64,000 nt of DNA from Cordilura impudica (lineage: Eukaryota > Arthropoda > Insecta > Diptera > Scathophagidae). The translations under genes and the position numbers were made by a program. Below are positions 21,358-32,600 of this stretch, piece by piece. A model generated the notes under the pieces. The model had not been told where the DNA came from, searched no databases, and saw only the letters and a program-made list of their open reading frames with translations. Numbering within the stretch: position 1 is the first letter of the stretch; each line of letters starts with the position of its first letter. Location of the stretch: NCBI GenBank assembly GCA_963682025.1, contig OY821518.1, forward strand, positions 224,290,070 through 224,354,069. Reading direction: 5' to 3'.

Positions 21358-22169
21358 AGTGGCCCTTATTATGAGTTGCATTCGATCTTCGCTGGCTATC
21401 GAACATCGACTATCGAATGTCAAATTCGTATGATGAGCTGGAAGCACGGTCGAAAATTTCATTGTACAACGAATTTTCAATCGAACACAATTTTGCTTTC
21501 GATGCTGGATGGCAGCTTGTAAAACTTATTGAAAATATAAGTTGTAAATTAATTTAATTTCATGAGATTGAACTGCCATGTGTGCATTGCTGCAGCAGTT
21601 CATCTGTAGTATGCAGCAATTCCATAAACGCCTCCTTGTGGTCGAAAATTTGCTATAAATCTGTGAACGAGTGGAATCCATTTGCAAAATGTTGGAAGCA
21701 TCTCTTATGACAAAGCATTCATCTTCATCAGACGATCATAGAACCATAAATCCATGTTAATAAATGATTAATTACTTTTTTCTTTAATAAATTTGTAAAC
21801 AGTGTTTATTTATAGTGCCAGCTGATATTCCAATTGAGTGATATTCACAATAGCGCTATTATATCGAATGTGCACCATAATACCAAATTACAATTCGTTC
21901 GATCAGCAAATTTTTTTTTTTTTTTAAATATGGGCTGACTTAATTTTTTTTTTTTTTTTTAATATAAAGCCTAGTTCCGCGAAGCCGAGTGGCTTGTCTG
22001 CAGATTCTAATTTGACTAGTTTTTTTTTCAAGCGACAGACCAAAGCCTCTGGTGGGAATCGAACCCACGACCCCCCGCATGACAGGCGAGCACGCTACCT
22101 ACTCACCTACCGGGGCGCTTTAATTCGACCACAATCGAAAATCGAAAGTTGCTCATAATAGACACCACT
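21358..22169. mobile_element. TIR element / MITE interrupting the LINE, hosting a SINE
   Basis: The left end AGTGGCCCTTATTATGAGTT and the reverse-complemented right end AGTGGTGTCTATTATGAGCA match imperfectly over about 30 bp, both continuing into TTCGAT-rich sequence. Internal sequence is non-coding. The SINE at 21940-22117 has inserted near its right end. Confidence 0.65.
21940..22117 (-). repeat. tRNA-derived SINE (Asp-like head, poly(A) tail)
   Basis: On the minus strand the head has a box A-like TAGGTGAGTAGGTAGC, an anticodon arm CTCGC-CTGTCAT-GCGGG with anticodon GTC (Asp), and a perfect T arm GTGGG-TTCGATT-CCCAC. The acceptor stem does not pair (5' GCCCCGG against 3' CAGAGGC), so this is not a working tRNA. 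A tRNA-unrelated body and a long A-run (plus-strand T-run at 21943-21960) follow. Short TTAATT words flank both ends. Confidence 0.75.
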
Positions 22170-22900
22170 ACCTCCTTATTATGTTAGTATACATTTCTAT
22201 CCCATCAGGTGTACTATAGGGTAGTCACTTGGGTCCAGTTCTTTTTGTATTATACCTTACTGACCTTCCTTCCGTGGTTCGTTTTTCTAAAGTGTTGATG
22301 TATGCAGATTATGTTAAACTCTTTTTATCATTTAAAAATGTTGCTGCTTTCCAATTATTGCAGGAAGATTTTGTAAGACTGACAGATTGATGTAATATAA
22401 ATAACATGTCCCTGAGTTTCAGAAAATGTAAAAAGTTATCCTTTAGTAGACCAGCATTGATTCTTACAGTTTATTATACTGATAATAAATGTCTCGAAAA
22501 TGTTACAAATATTCTGATTTCGGTTTAACTTACATATCGATTCTTGTGTTAATAATGCAAAATCTATTTTGGTTCATTAAAAGATTCATTTATTAGTCTC
22601 GTAAGGCTTACCCTAGAGATTGCATCTGTTATATGGTCACTTAAATATTCGTGGTATAGTGATAGTATCGAATCAGTTCAGAAACAATTGATTTTATTTG
22701 CTTTGCGTGTAGCTAAAACACTAATTTACCACAATATGATCAAAGATTGAAACTTCAAACTTGAAGAATGTTATATATTCCATTTATAGTAAAATTAATC
22801 AGTAGTGATAAAAATGCATGTCTTCCTCTTAATGAGATAAATTTTAACATTCCTAATCGGGTCACATAATATTTTATACTATTGAAATTATCGGTTTGCA

Positions 22901-23206
22901 GAGCTAACTATTAACTTTTTAATCCAAACGTATCCTATGCAAATTTTATAATGATCATGATGATTTGTTTAAAATTTTCGACCTAATTCATAAAGATAAA
23001 AAAATGCGAACTACAATACAAAAAAATAAAAATATAAGTCCGAATATTTCGGGAAGAAAAGCTGTCAAAATTTAAAAACAGTGCCGAGGAAAAATACTTG
23101 ATATCAAAATATTTTGGAATTAAACGATCACAAAAATTTAAATAAATTTTTGAATTATTTTAATAACTTTGAATAATTGTATAATTCTTAATCAGGTCGT
23201 TGCGTT
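22901..23206 (-). other. Intron, no gene seen
   Basis: AT-rich spacer. Positions 23198-23206 (CGTTGCGTT) are the left target duplication of the next element. Confidence 0.5.
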
Positions 23207-24010
23207 GGCGCTGAGTACTTAGGCCCCAATGAACAAATGCCCCAAAAAAAATTAAAAAATGCCACAAAAAATTTTTATGGGATTGGGGAATTTGTTTGTG
23301 ATGAACAAACAACTTTATTTTTTATTCCAATTTGAAATATTTTGGGGCATTTGTTCATTTTTAATTTGTAAGTTTGGGGCCTAAATTCATTTTTTTTCAA
23401 GACTGAAGAACAAATATACTCCAAAAATAAACTGCGAAACTGGTTTATGTTATTGTTTTGTTTGTAGTTTATTTATTTTCGTAAACTGAAAAAATATCGG
23501 GAATCGTTTGTAAATTGAAGTAATCAGTAAATAAAATTTATCGTAACGCTTTTGCGCTGAACTGTGTTCCGCGAGCGCGACGCGCCCTTGTCCGCGCGCC
23601 ACTTAATTGTCGTTAACTTATTTGTAATCGCCGCAAAACATATGCTTTGAAAGTTTTGCAAACCTTGCAAGATATGCTATGGTTGCGAGCTAAAGCTCCG
23701 CAATGATGCTGCCGAAATGCGTTTATTGTAGGAGAAATATTGAGAACAGTATGCAAATTTTCATTTGAATAGATATTTGGCAAAAAAAAACTATTAAATA
23801 AAAATATGTGAAAATATGCGGAATGTTTTTTGGGGCGTAAGTTCATTTTCTATTTGGTTTTTTGAAAAATTGAGGCATTTGTTAATTTTTTGGGGACTTT
23901 TTTTGGTTTTGGGGCTTTTCCTTATCGCGATCTTATGCCCCAATTGTTTGGGACATTTGTTAATTATTTTTTTGGGGCATTTGTTCATTGGGGCCTAAGT
24001 TCTCAGCGCC
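23207..24010. mobile_element. Non-autonomous TIR element with 9-bp target duplication
   Basis: The ends GGCGCTGAGTACTTAGGCCC and (right end, reverse-complemented) GGCGCTGAGAACTTAGGCCC extend as near-identical TIRs of about 50 bp through AATGAACAAATGCCCC. The flanks CGTTGCGTT (23198-23206) and CGTTACGTT (24011-24019) are 9-bp direct repeats with one mismatch. A 9-bp duplication is typical of Mutator-like elements (inference). The GGGGCATTTGTTCATT motif recurs inside. A CpG-rich block at 23548-23602 stands out from the AT-rich background. No transposase seen. Confidence 0.88.
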
Positions 24011-24309
24011 CGTTACGTTACATTAGTTGCCTAAGAAATTTGTAATTTCTTGACTTTTTGCATCCATGTTTTGTTTTTATAATTTTATATGAAAGATAAT
24101 TTACTGTAAAATCTGTTTATTAAATACTTAAACTAAAATTCAATTGGTTATATCAACCAATTTTGTCAAAACTAATAACGAATAATTTTTACAATCATAA
24201 CCTCTTATAACAAAAGTCACAAAACAACATTTATTTATTTGAAACAAATATTTTTTATTTTAATTTTTTCGAGCAATTATAAAAATCAAACATAAGCAAA
24301 ATAAGTAAA

Positions 24310-24985
24310 AAAAATTATAGTTGGTTTAGACCGGCTAAACGATAGCATACGTTTAGAGAAAGGGTCTTAGTCCAACTAATTGGATATTAACTAATTGTTA
24401 TTGATTTTTTTTTGCTTACATATATGAAAAATTCATATGGAATGCTATATCTATATGCGGACTAGGTTCAAAAATGGACCGATCATGACCAAATTTAGTA
24501 AAGTCACTTATTTATTTTGCAAAAACTTGTGCAAATCAAATTTGAGAAAAATGTGTGCAATATTTGTGTTTTTGATAGGTTTAAGTGAAGATCGGGACTA
24601 AGAATTGTAATAAACACACATAAACCCAATTTGACCGAGATTTATATAATTTGGATTTTATGGCAATTTAAATCGATCTCATAGGGGACATTTGTATGGT
24701 GACTAGGTCTGAACATGCACCGATTTTCACGAATTTTAATAGCGTTCGTTCTTTTGAACCAAATTTCATCAAAATATATTCATATTTCCGACCTGTAGTT
24801 ACATTAAAGTTTACATAGACACACAGACGGAAAGACAGACAGACGGACAAGAAAAAAGTGATTCTGAAACATAAAGTGATTCTGAGTCAATCGGTATAAT
24901 AAAAAATGGGTCAAGGTCAAATATTTTTGGTAGTTACAAACATCAGCACGAAGTCATTATACACTAACCACATTGTGGTTGGAAT
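24310..24985 (+). repeat. INE-1/Helentron-like interspersed repeat, copy 1
   Basis: Starts near ATAGTTGGTTTAGACCGGCT (hairpin) and runs through TCGGGAC, GACAGACAGACGGACA and AATCGGTATAAT to TAACCACATTGTGG. It matches 41037-41775 throughout, but lacks the TATGGGG...GGACTA segment present there. The structure (terminal hairpin, GACGGAC run, ACCACATAGTGG end) recalls dipteran INE-1/mini-me elements. Class assignment is inference. Confidence 0.65.
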
Positions 24986-25190
24986 TTTTAATTGACAATT
25001 GATTTTTTCTCACATATCCCAAATTTTTTTTTTGGTTTTGGTTGATTTTTTTATTTGCTAGAAAAAAATTAAAATATAATTTTTATTAATGATTGAATTT
25101 GAAATTGTTCAGGCTCAATACCAAATGTTTCTACTTTAAATAAAGCATAAGCATTAGCACATTTGTTTCAAAAATTGATCTATATTATTT
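24602..25190 (+). repeat. About 590-bp direct duplication, left copy
   Basis: From GTAATAAACACACATAAACC to AAAATTGATCTATATT, nearly identical to 25800-26403. The duplicated unit covers the 3' half of an INE-like repeat plus about 220 bp of flank, so it is a segmental duplication rather than two separate insertions. Confidence 0.85.
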
Positions 25191-25797
25191 ATTAAGAAAA
25201 TTTCCAATGAAAGCTTTTGAATATTTAACAGTAATTCTTAAGAATTGTATAAATATTTGCTATTTTCCTAAGGCTTGGAAAATTGCAAAAATTGTATCAA
25301 TTCCCAAAACAAAAGGGCAATAGTGACGTTAACTGTTTAAGACCGATTTCTTTATTATCCAATTTAGGTAAGTTTTTTGAGAATATAGTTGGAGAAAAAA
25401 TGGATATTGGTTTGAATGAGTCATATATTCCTCAGTATCAATTTGGGTTTAAAAAGGGTAACTCTACAGTACATGCGCTTTTCAAATTTCGTAATGATGT
25501 CGTACAGAACTTAAGAGAACGTCAATGCACAGTCGCAATTTCTCTTGACATCGAAAAAGCTTTTGATAAAGCATATATGGCATTTTTTACAAAATGATGT
25601 CCATTGCCTTTCAACCCTCAATTGTCAAGCTCTTCACAAGCTTTTTCGATCACAGGAAGTTTTGTGTTCAAATTGAAAAAACATTATCCCCTCTGGCTGT
25701 AGTTAATTGTGACGTTCCTCAAGGCTCCATATGTACACCTCATTTATGCAACATTCTTATTTATTATTTTCCCCTATTTGGACTATTGATTAATGGA
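25190..25797 (+). pseudogene. LINE reverse-transcriptase fragment
   Basis: Begins KLPMKAFEYLTVILKNC near 25203, then PKAWKIAKIVSIPK. One frameshift leads into LRPISLLSNLGKFFENIV near 25340, YQFGFKKGNSTVHALFKFRN near 25436 and SLDIEKAFDKA (RT block A) near 25543. A second frameshift at 25594 leads to QPSIVKLFTSFFDHRKFCVQ and a VPQGS block near 25714. It is truncated before the YADD box. It lies exactly between the two copies of the 590-bp duplication. Confidence 0.85.
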
Positions 25798-26403
25798 TGT
25801 AATAAACACACATAAACCCAATTTGACCGAGATTTATATGATAATTTGGATTTTATAGCAATTTAAATCGATCTCATAGGGGATATTTGTATGGTGACTA
25901 GGTCTGAACATGCACCGATTTTCACGAATTTCAATAGCGTTCGTTCTTTTGTACCAAATTTCATCAAAATATATTCATATTTCCGACCTTTAGTTAAATT
26001 AAAGTTTACATACACACAGACGGAAAGACAGACAGACGGACATACTGACTGACATCGCTAAATCGACTCAAAAGGTGATTCTGAAACATAAAGTGATTCT
26101 GAGTCAATCGGTATAATAAAAAATGGGTCAAGGTCAAATATTTTTGGTAGTTACAAACATCAGCACGAAGTCATTATACGCTAACCACATTGTGGTTAGA
26201 ATTTTTATTTGACAATTGATTTTTTCTCACATATCCCAAATTTTTTTTTGGCAGTGATTGATTGTTTTATTTGCTAGTAAAAAATAAAAATATAATTTTT
26301 ATTAATGATTGAGTTTGAAATTGTTCAGGCTCAAGATCAATGTTTTTACTTTAAATAAAGCAAAAGCATTAGCACATTTGTTTCAAAAATTGATCTATAT
26401 TCT
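25780..26403 (+). repeat. About 590-bp direct duplication, right copy
   Basis: Matches 24602-25190. Its upstream edge GGACTATTGATTAATGGATG corresponds to the INE-like copy at 41393, so this copy keeps about 20 bp missing from the left one. A further short inverted piece of the same unit lies at 26761-26806. Confidence 0.85.
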
Positions 26404-26545
26404 GCATGACAGGTTATACAGCTGTTTCGGGAAGAGTCGCCAACCCTCATCAGTAACCAAAAGCAGTAGATAGTTTGTTTGGTAAAAAGTTAAATTCATA
26501 TACATTTGCTGAAAACAACTAAATGAGAATTCAAGCAAAGAGATT
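26398..26545 (-). repeat. Inverted copy of the repeat at 3335-3470
   Basis: Contains CAGGTTATACAGCTGTTTCG and AGCAGTAGATAGTTTGTTTG, the reverse complement of the 3335-3470 repeat. Confidence 0.7.
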
Positions 26546-27592
26546 TACTATTTAAGCCTCCTCCAATATAAATAACTAAACTATAAAACAACTTTGAAAC
26601 AAATATATTTGTATATGAGTACACATTGCGTACTACAATATACATGTTTGTTTTTGTCTTGAAAAAACAAGAAAAACAATTTGTTTTTGCTAAAATTACA
26701 TTTAGCGTTAACGGCGTGCCCTCCGTATTTTTAATTTTATTAATTTTTTATAAAAATAAATCTTGAGCCTGAACAATTTCAAACTCAATCACTAAATTGA
26801 TAAAGATCGAAAATAAGAATTTTTATTTTTATAAAAAAATAATAAAATTATAATTTTTATTTATTCTAAAAAAAAACAAAATCTAAATTACAGAAAGCTA
26901 AGTATTTTCTGATAAACTAGTTCACGAGGATCGGAATTGTATACTAAATCAGTTCTCTAGCATTTTCTTCTATATATGGTTTTCTATTAAAAAATGAAAA
27001 TTAACGGTTCCGGTCCCTGAATTTTTTCCCTTTTAATAACATATTCGAAATTAAGGTCCGATAAGGCACGTCTTTTGATTTACACTTTAATTAATATTTC
27101 AAGAGGCAGTTACAGTCCAAATTCCTCAGCTACTAGAAGTTTTCTAAGTAAAGTTTATTAAATTCTAAAAATCTACACAAAATATATTTTGTTATATGCT
27201 AACATAAAGTTACTTTTTGTTTTTGTTTTTTTTTTTTTTTAAAGAAAAATAAATATTTAAGCAAAATATTGTAAAAAGTAATAAATTGCAACAACATGTT
27301 TAACGCTTATGAGATTATAGTACATTAATGTATTTATATATTGTATTTAAAATGATATTTATTTAACAAGGAATTTAAAGTAACGATTTTTTAAAAATAT
27401 TTATATAATTTTTTTTTAAATTTATTTCTGTTCCCACTTTTCTGGCTTAAAAATAGTAAATGGCATTTAAATTTACACTTTTTATGCTTGCAGTTGATTT
27501 TTTTTTGTTCATTATTATTTTTAAGTGATTAATTTTATTTATATATTTTTTTTTTTAATTTCGTTGTGGAACAAAAACTTACAGGTGCATAC
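26546..27592 (-). other. Intron, no gene seen
   Basis: AT-rich intron sequence upstream of the exon donor; no other feature. Confidence 0.55.
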
Positions 27593-27724
27593 CTGTGCTG
27601 GACCTAGCATATGCATCATTGGCTAATGAAGACCCTGTGTTGGCTCCAGTTTGATGTGCTGGTAATCCTAAAAGGGAGGCTAAAACATCTTCTAGCGATG
27701 CGTTACTTAGGGATCGTTCTGGAG
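27593..27724 (-). CDS. MYND-gene middle exon (132 bp, symmetric phase)
   Basis: On the minus strand the acceptor CAAACCTTTAG precedes CTCCAGAACG, and the donor is CAGCACAG|GTATGC. The exon starts with two bases completing an Ala codon (G from the upstream exon plus CT) and ends with one G that completes GGA with the MYND exon. It encodes 43 whole codons plus the split ones, including PERSLSNASLEDVLASLLGL and GSSLANDAYARSSTG. At 132 bp it is a multiple of three with equal phases at both ends, so skipping it would keep the frame: a possible cassette exon. No domain recognised. The longer open frame to 27800 and the end at 27579 are intron read-through. Confidence 0.85.
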
Positions 27725-28300
27725 CTAAAGGTTTGTTTTGTTTTGCAGTTTTTTTTTTTTTTTTGAAAGCCAGGAAAATTGAATTTTTTGTTAAATACAA
27801 TTAAAAACAACAACAAAACAAAAATTGGGTTTTGAAAAAAATAAATTGGAAAAAAGAAACAAAATGTATAAACAAAATTTGTATCATTAATTGTTGAAAT
27901 TATTTATTGCATACAAATTTACAACTATTGATTGAATTTGCGAAAAGTTCACATAAAAGCGCACAAAATATCTTAAAATTACACTGAGAATATAAGTTTA
28001 TTTCTTATAACAGAAAAGTGAAGAAAAAAGAAAATCATAAAGTGCTATTAAGAAAAAAATTTAAAAAAAGAGCAATGGATTACATAAAAAATAAAGAAAA
28101 TAGATCAGAAACTTAAAATTAATGTCAGAACACATTTAAAGTAATTTTTTAATCTTGCAATGTGATTAGGAAAACCTAATATGACAAATGCTGTGTGTGT
28201 TTCTTTAACTCTGATTAACAATATAAACTAATAACAACGATAATTTCGAAAATAGCGGTAAAGATTAAAAAGGAGTTGATTCATTAGTTTTCGAATGAAA
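27725..28300 (-). other. Intron, no gene seen
   Basis: AT-rich with a T-run near 27750-27765 close to the acceptor (polypyrimidine tract). Confidence 0.5.
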
Positions 28301-28580
28301 GCTGGGGGCAAATTGTCACATTCGATATCGAGTAAAATCAATCGAAATTCCATATTTTGGTTTATTACCTCGTTTCACTTTTCGCATTCGGTATCGAGTA
28401 AAATCAATCGAAATTCCATATTTTGGATTATTACCTCGTTTCACTTTTACTATTAATTATGGACCATAACTCGTTATCTGTGACAGAGTAAAATTACTCT
28501 TAGTATTTTATTTTGAAAAAAAAAAAAAAATTACTTCGATCGAAAAATTTCGATAACGAATGCGACGATTCGACCCCTGC
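28301..28580. mobile_element. MITE with GC(T/A)GGGG ends and an internal 66-bp duplication
   Basis: The left end GCTGGGGGCAAATTGTCACA and the reverse-complemented right end GCAGGGGTCGAATCGTCGCA match imperfectly over about 31 bp, both running into TTCG-TATCGA. A 66-bp unit beginning TTCGATATCGAGTAAAATCA repeats at 28321 and 28387. A second copy without the duplication is at 35524-35747. Confidence 0.75.
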
Positions 28581-29519
28581 TTACCCTGCTATCTCACGTC
28601 ACACTGGAACTGTGAAATCGTTGTGTACGTATTATTAACGAAAAATTGTTCGAATTAGTCGAATCCATCGCCATTAACAATTGTGTTCACACATCTGACT
28701 GCAAACTCATTTTTAAAATGTTGTCGAAGCGCAAACTTGAAAAAATTTGTTTACTTCTCTCTCTTCTTTTTTTTTAAATAGAGTTACCGAGTTTATTACA
28801 TAGGCACATGGTTGACGGAATATGTTTACATTTATTATTATTAGTTTTATTTTAATAATAGTTAATAATATTTATGCTCTATAATTAACAAACTTGCGTA
28901 TTTATATGCGCATTTCAAGAAATAAATCATAATAATAGATTTAACAAGTTAAAACTTTAATTACAATTTTGCAGAATCCAGTAAATTTGCATTAAATTTA
29001 TAACAGGGTAACATTAATCATCGTTAGTGGCAGCCACTACTCGCACGAAAAATTTGGTGCCATTAGTGTGACCACTACGGAAAATGTGTGTGTATTAATA
29101 AAAAAAATGTGAGTGTATTGAGTTTTTCGAACTTGCAGTGTGATGTGTGATAGGGGGGGTAAAGAAGAAAGAAGAATTATCAAATTGAGTTTTTACTGAA
29201 AAATGTTGCCAGACCGAGAAATTATATTTTTTAAAAGTTGTAAGAGCATAAGCTACCTAATTTAACTTTAAATCATAAAGCATACTTCTGGGGGGTTTTA
29301 TTAAACATATGTGAAAGTGGGTAAAATAAAATCAATTTTTATAGTTCTTTACAAAACTCTGTCAAAGGGACATGTCCAAAATGGGTGTATAAGAATAATG
29401 AAAGATATCGAAAATGTATATAGTCCGTAAATTTATGAATTTTGTAACTTTTAATGTTTAGTTCACTTGTTAATATTAGTACGCAAATTGAACTTAACTT
29501 ATTACTCGATCCTTAAAAT
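28581..29519 (-). other. Intron, no gene seen
   Basis: No coding frame. A GC-richer patch at 29020-29080 (GTGGCAGCCACTACTCGCAC) is unassigned. Confidence 0.5.
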
Positions 29520-30100
29520 TAATATTAATAAATCTACAATATCTCGCGTTATAAAAAAATATAAAATAACAGAATCTGTAAAAAGGAAGAGCACCACGGG
29601 AGACAGACGAAAGAACAAAAACTATTTTTAATTAGTAAAATTTGAAATATAGATTCAAGTGTTGTTCATTGCCGAACATTAGAAGCAGCCTATGGAAGTT
29701 TCAGACCATTAAAAAAAAAAACTGTTCACTAAGACACATTTGCCAAAAAGGTAGAATTTATTTATTTCAATTCTATTTCGCTGAAATGCTTAGCATTTCA
29801 ATATTTGTACGGTTCATTTTGCACGAAAATATCAAAACTGGATGCCTAAAAAATGGAAAATTGTTTTATTTGGCGACGAGTCAAAATTTAATTTGTTTAA
29901 CTCTGACGGAATGGGCACTGTTCGCCGCAAGAAAGGAGAACGCTTAAACCCACGCTACTGTAAGCAAACTGTGAAGCATGGCGGCGGATCAATTGTGATT
30001 TGGGCATGCCTCTTTGGTTTTGGTTTTGGATCACGAAATCGAAAGGTTAATGGATAGATTTATATATAGAGACATTTTTGCAAACGTTACGATGCCACAC
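29520..30100 (+). pseudogene. Tc1-like (DD34E-type) transposase fossil, 5' part
   Basis: A helix-turn-helix remnant STISRVIKKYKITESVKRKS lies near 29537. The catalytic block KWKIVLFGDESKFNLFNSDG (first Asp in GDES) lies near 29848, followed by RRKKGERLNPRY and VKHGGGSIVIW, typical of Tc1. It continues LMDRFIYRDIFANVTMPH to 30100, where a hAT-like element interrupts it. The rest resumes at 32386. Confidence 0.85.
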
Positions 30101-30653
30101 TAGGGTGGCCCTTAACAAAAAAAGTGTTCAAACTCTCGGTCTCACCCCCTAGAAATATGCGAATAGCAAAAAAAAAAAAAAAAACTGAAAAATACAAAGT
30201 TTTGGGCCAATCAAAAACATTTAGTCGTGCCTCAACGCGATTGAAAATTTCAAGTGTGTTTATATGGGGAAAATATGACTTTTCAGATTTTACGAAAATT
30301 TCATTCTATAGCTTAATTTTTCCGACAAGTTGTTATATGAATCGATATCAGTACTAAATTATTCTTTCAAAAAGCTATAAAACTTCAAAATCGAATAAAA
30401 CCTCGCCAAGAAATAGCAAACTCCATTTTCAAGTTTTAAAAAATTTTCTTAAACAAAATTTAAAAAAATGTATCTGGCACTTTAAGGTTTTGTTAAGTAC
30501 ATGTTACAGATTAACTGTGTGAATTTAAAGTAAATCCCTAAGACAATTTATTGAAAAAATTTAAATATTTTGTAAGTAAAATATAATAACGAAAGGTGTA
30601 GAACTTCCGTTCCTAAAATTTGGAATAAATCCGAGAACGTTAACGTTAAAATA

Positions 30654-31874
30654 AAGGGTGATTTTTTAGCTATTATCTTTTTGGCAACACTGGTTTAAAC
30701 AGCTGACGCACGTTTCGTGTTTTGTTTCATTGTCAAACATCTTCAGTTTGGTCTATAATTTAACCATGAATCGTCTTACAAACGTACAACGCTTGCAAGT
30801 TATAGAATTTTATTATCAAAATGCGTGCTCTGTTAAGAAAGTTCATCGCGCGCTTCTTCCATTTTATGGTCAGTTTAATCGACCCACTGAAGCGGCTATT
30901 CGGGCTATTGTGACTAAATTTCGCACCAAATTTACATTGTTGGACATTAAACCACCAACACGCTTACGTAGAATGCGAACTGAAGTAAATATCGCAGCTG
31001 TATCGGCCAGTGTTAATGATGACCATCAATTATCGATTCGTCGCCGTTCGCAGCAATTGGGCCTCTGTTACTCAACAAGTGGAAAATTTTGCGGAAGGAT
31101 TAAGTGTGAAGCCTTTCAAAATACAGGTGGTGCAAGAATTGAAGCCGAACGACCTACCGCAACATAGAATTTTTGGTGAATGGGCTCTTGGAAAGTTAGC
31201 CGAAGATCCACTTTTTTACCGAAAAATTGTGTTCAGCGACGAAGCTCATTTTTGGCTCAATGGGTACGTAAATAAGCAGAATTGTCAATTTTGTCAGCCA
31301 GAAGCATTGGAAGAGCTACCAATGCATCCAGAAAGTCACAGTTTGGTGCGGTTTGTGGGCTGGTGGCATCATTGGACCGTACTTCTTCAAAGATGATGCG
31401 AATCGTAACGTAACTGTGAATGGTGAGCGCTACCGAGAGATAATATCTAACTTTTTTTTGCCCAAAATGCAAGAGCTTAATTTACATGACATGTGGATTC
31501 AACAAGACGATGCCACATGCCACACAGCACGCGCAACAATGGACTTATTGAGAGGCGAGTTCGCCGCCTAGATCGTGCAATTTAACGCCTTTAGACTATT
31601 TTTTGTGGGGCTATGTTAACGCTCATGTCTATACAGACAATCCCGCTTCAATTGAGATACCGGCCGAAATGTTGGAAAGAGTATGCCAAAATTGGACTAA
31701 GCGGATGGACCATTTGAGGCGCAGTCACGGTCAACATTTGCATGAAATAATCTTCAAACATTAAATTATATGGACCGTACTATCGATTCAAATAAAGATT
31801 TCATGCATTTTTCTGAATTTCATGTGTTTTTTTTTTTTTGAAAACTTTCCTATAGCTCTTAAAAAATCACCCTT
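30654..31874 (+). mobile_element. DD41D mariner-superfamily element, copy A
   Basis: The ends AAGGGTGATTTTTTAGC and ...AAAAAATCACCCTT are inverted and flanked by TA on both sides (30652-30653, 31875-31876). The element is 1221 bp. An inverted sister copy lies at 33011-33937. Confidence 0.92.
30766..31764 (+). pseudogene. DD41D transposase of copy A, multiply broken
   Basis: Starts MNRLTNVQRLQVIEFYYQN, with a helix-turn-helix region to DDHQLSIRRRSQQLGLC. A frameshift near 31080 leads into VKPFKIQVVQELKPND and the first catalytic block KIVFSDEAHFWLNGYVNKQN near 31225. A second frameshift near 31345 leads to IIGPYFFKDDANRNVTVNGE and WIQQDDATCHTARATM (second Asp). About 36-40 bp are lost after LLRGEF. 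The third block reads PPRSCNLTPLDYFLWG, keeping the final Asp. A further deletion after NPASIE precedes the C-terminus QHLHEIIFKH. Inactive. Confidence 0.88.
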
Positions 31875-32385
31875 TATATTATCTGCCAAGGCCAGATATT
31901 TTTAAATAAAAATTACCGAAAACTAGTTTTTCTATTAAACTCGATGAAACCACTCTTTAGAATTTAAGAAAAATAATTCGGTTAATTTTTATTTATTTAA
32001 CCCTTCAGTACTCCTGGGATGAAAATAATCCATTGTGATATATCTTTGCTGCTATTATCTGCTTATTGCTCGCGAATATAAATTAAAACAACTTTTAACC
32101 AATTTTGTCATAAAATTACTGAAAGTATAAAAACTATCCATATTTTTCTAAAACGGAAATGATATTGTTGCAAAAATAAAAGTGGTTAATAATACAGCAG
32201 AACGCAGTGTCAAATTGATTGAAGAGTATAATCACAAATTAACAAAGAACGAACAAGAGAAGCAATACTTATTGCAAGTCGTAAGTGATTACAGAAAACA
32301 ATTTGAATCGTACACTAAATAATCCTTAAATACACCAAAATAAATAGAATTAATTTTTCCCTCCATATAATGAAGAGCCACCCTA

Positions 32386-32600
32386 ATGCCACACTCTGTG
32401 TAGGAGGTGCCACTTTATTGGATACTACAATACGACAATGACCCGAAACATACTTTGAAGCTGGTAAAAGAGAGTAGCTGGTCGGGCTTTCAATTCTAAA
32501 CAACTTTTAAAAGAAACGCAGGAAACTGGCAGGAAAAACAGTTCAATCAATATTATCAACCATCTTATTAAATCCACGCCACTTAGGTGCTGCGAAGTTA
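32386..32600 (+). pseudogene. Tc1-like transposase fossil, 3' part
   Basis: After the right target duplication, ILQYDNDPKHTLKLVKE near 32420 carries the second catalytic Asp block of Tc1 (DNDPKHT). It continues the frame cut at 30100. The third block (SPDLNPIE-type) is not found, so the end is deleted or decayed. Confidence 0.8.

Larger units (their letters stand above)
20460..22900 (+). pseudogene. LINE pol fossil, interrupted
   Basis: A linker block YSDYFNKMKQKFRINPKSF lies near 20475, followed by the first RT block FNSSLYSGYFSTCWKESFII near 20782. After an interruption (about 20900-22190) reading resumes with an SGVL*GSHLGPVLFVLYLTDLP block near 22205 and MYADYVKLFLSF near 22298 (the YADD motif is changed to YADY). 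The thumb-region LEIASVIWSLKYSWYSD and ESVQKQLILFALRVAK follow near 22615-22720. Stops and frameshifts are frequent. The catalytic change means it was long inactive. Confidence 0.8.
30101..32385. mobile_element. hAT-like element splitting the Tc1 fossil and carrying a DD41D mariner
   Basis: The left end TAGGGTGGCCCTTAAC and the reverse-complemented right end TAGGGTGGCTCTTCAT form short TIRs. ATGCCACAC occurs directly outside both ends (30092-30100 and 32386-32394), an 8-9 bp target duplication as in hAT elements. Without the inner mariner it is about 1060 bp with no transposase seen, so it is non-autonomous. Confidence 0.85.

Noticed and set aside
22045..22117. Functional tRNA-Asp gene on the minus strand
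   Set aside because: The T arm and anticodon arm are good, but the acceptor stem does not pair and an A-tailed body follows, so it is a SINE head.
24602..26403. LTR retrotransposon (direct repeats around a reverse transcriptase)
   Set aside because: The repeats contain an INE-like element and flank, lack TG..CA ends, and the enclosed RT is of LINE type.
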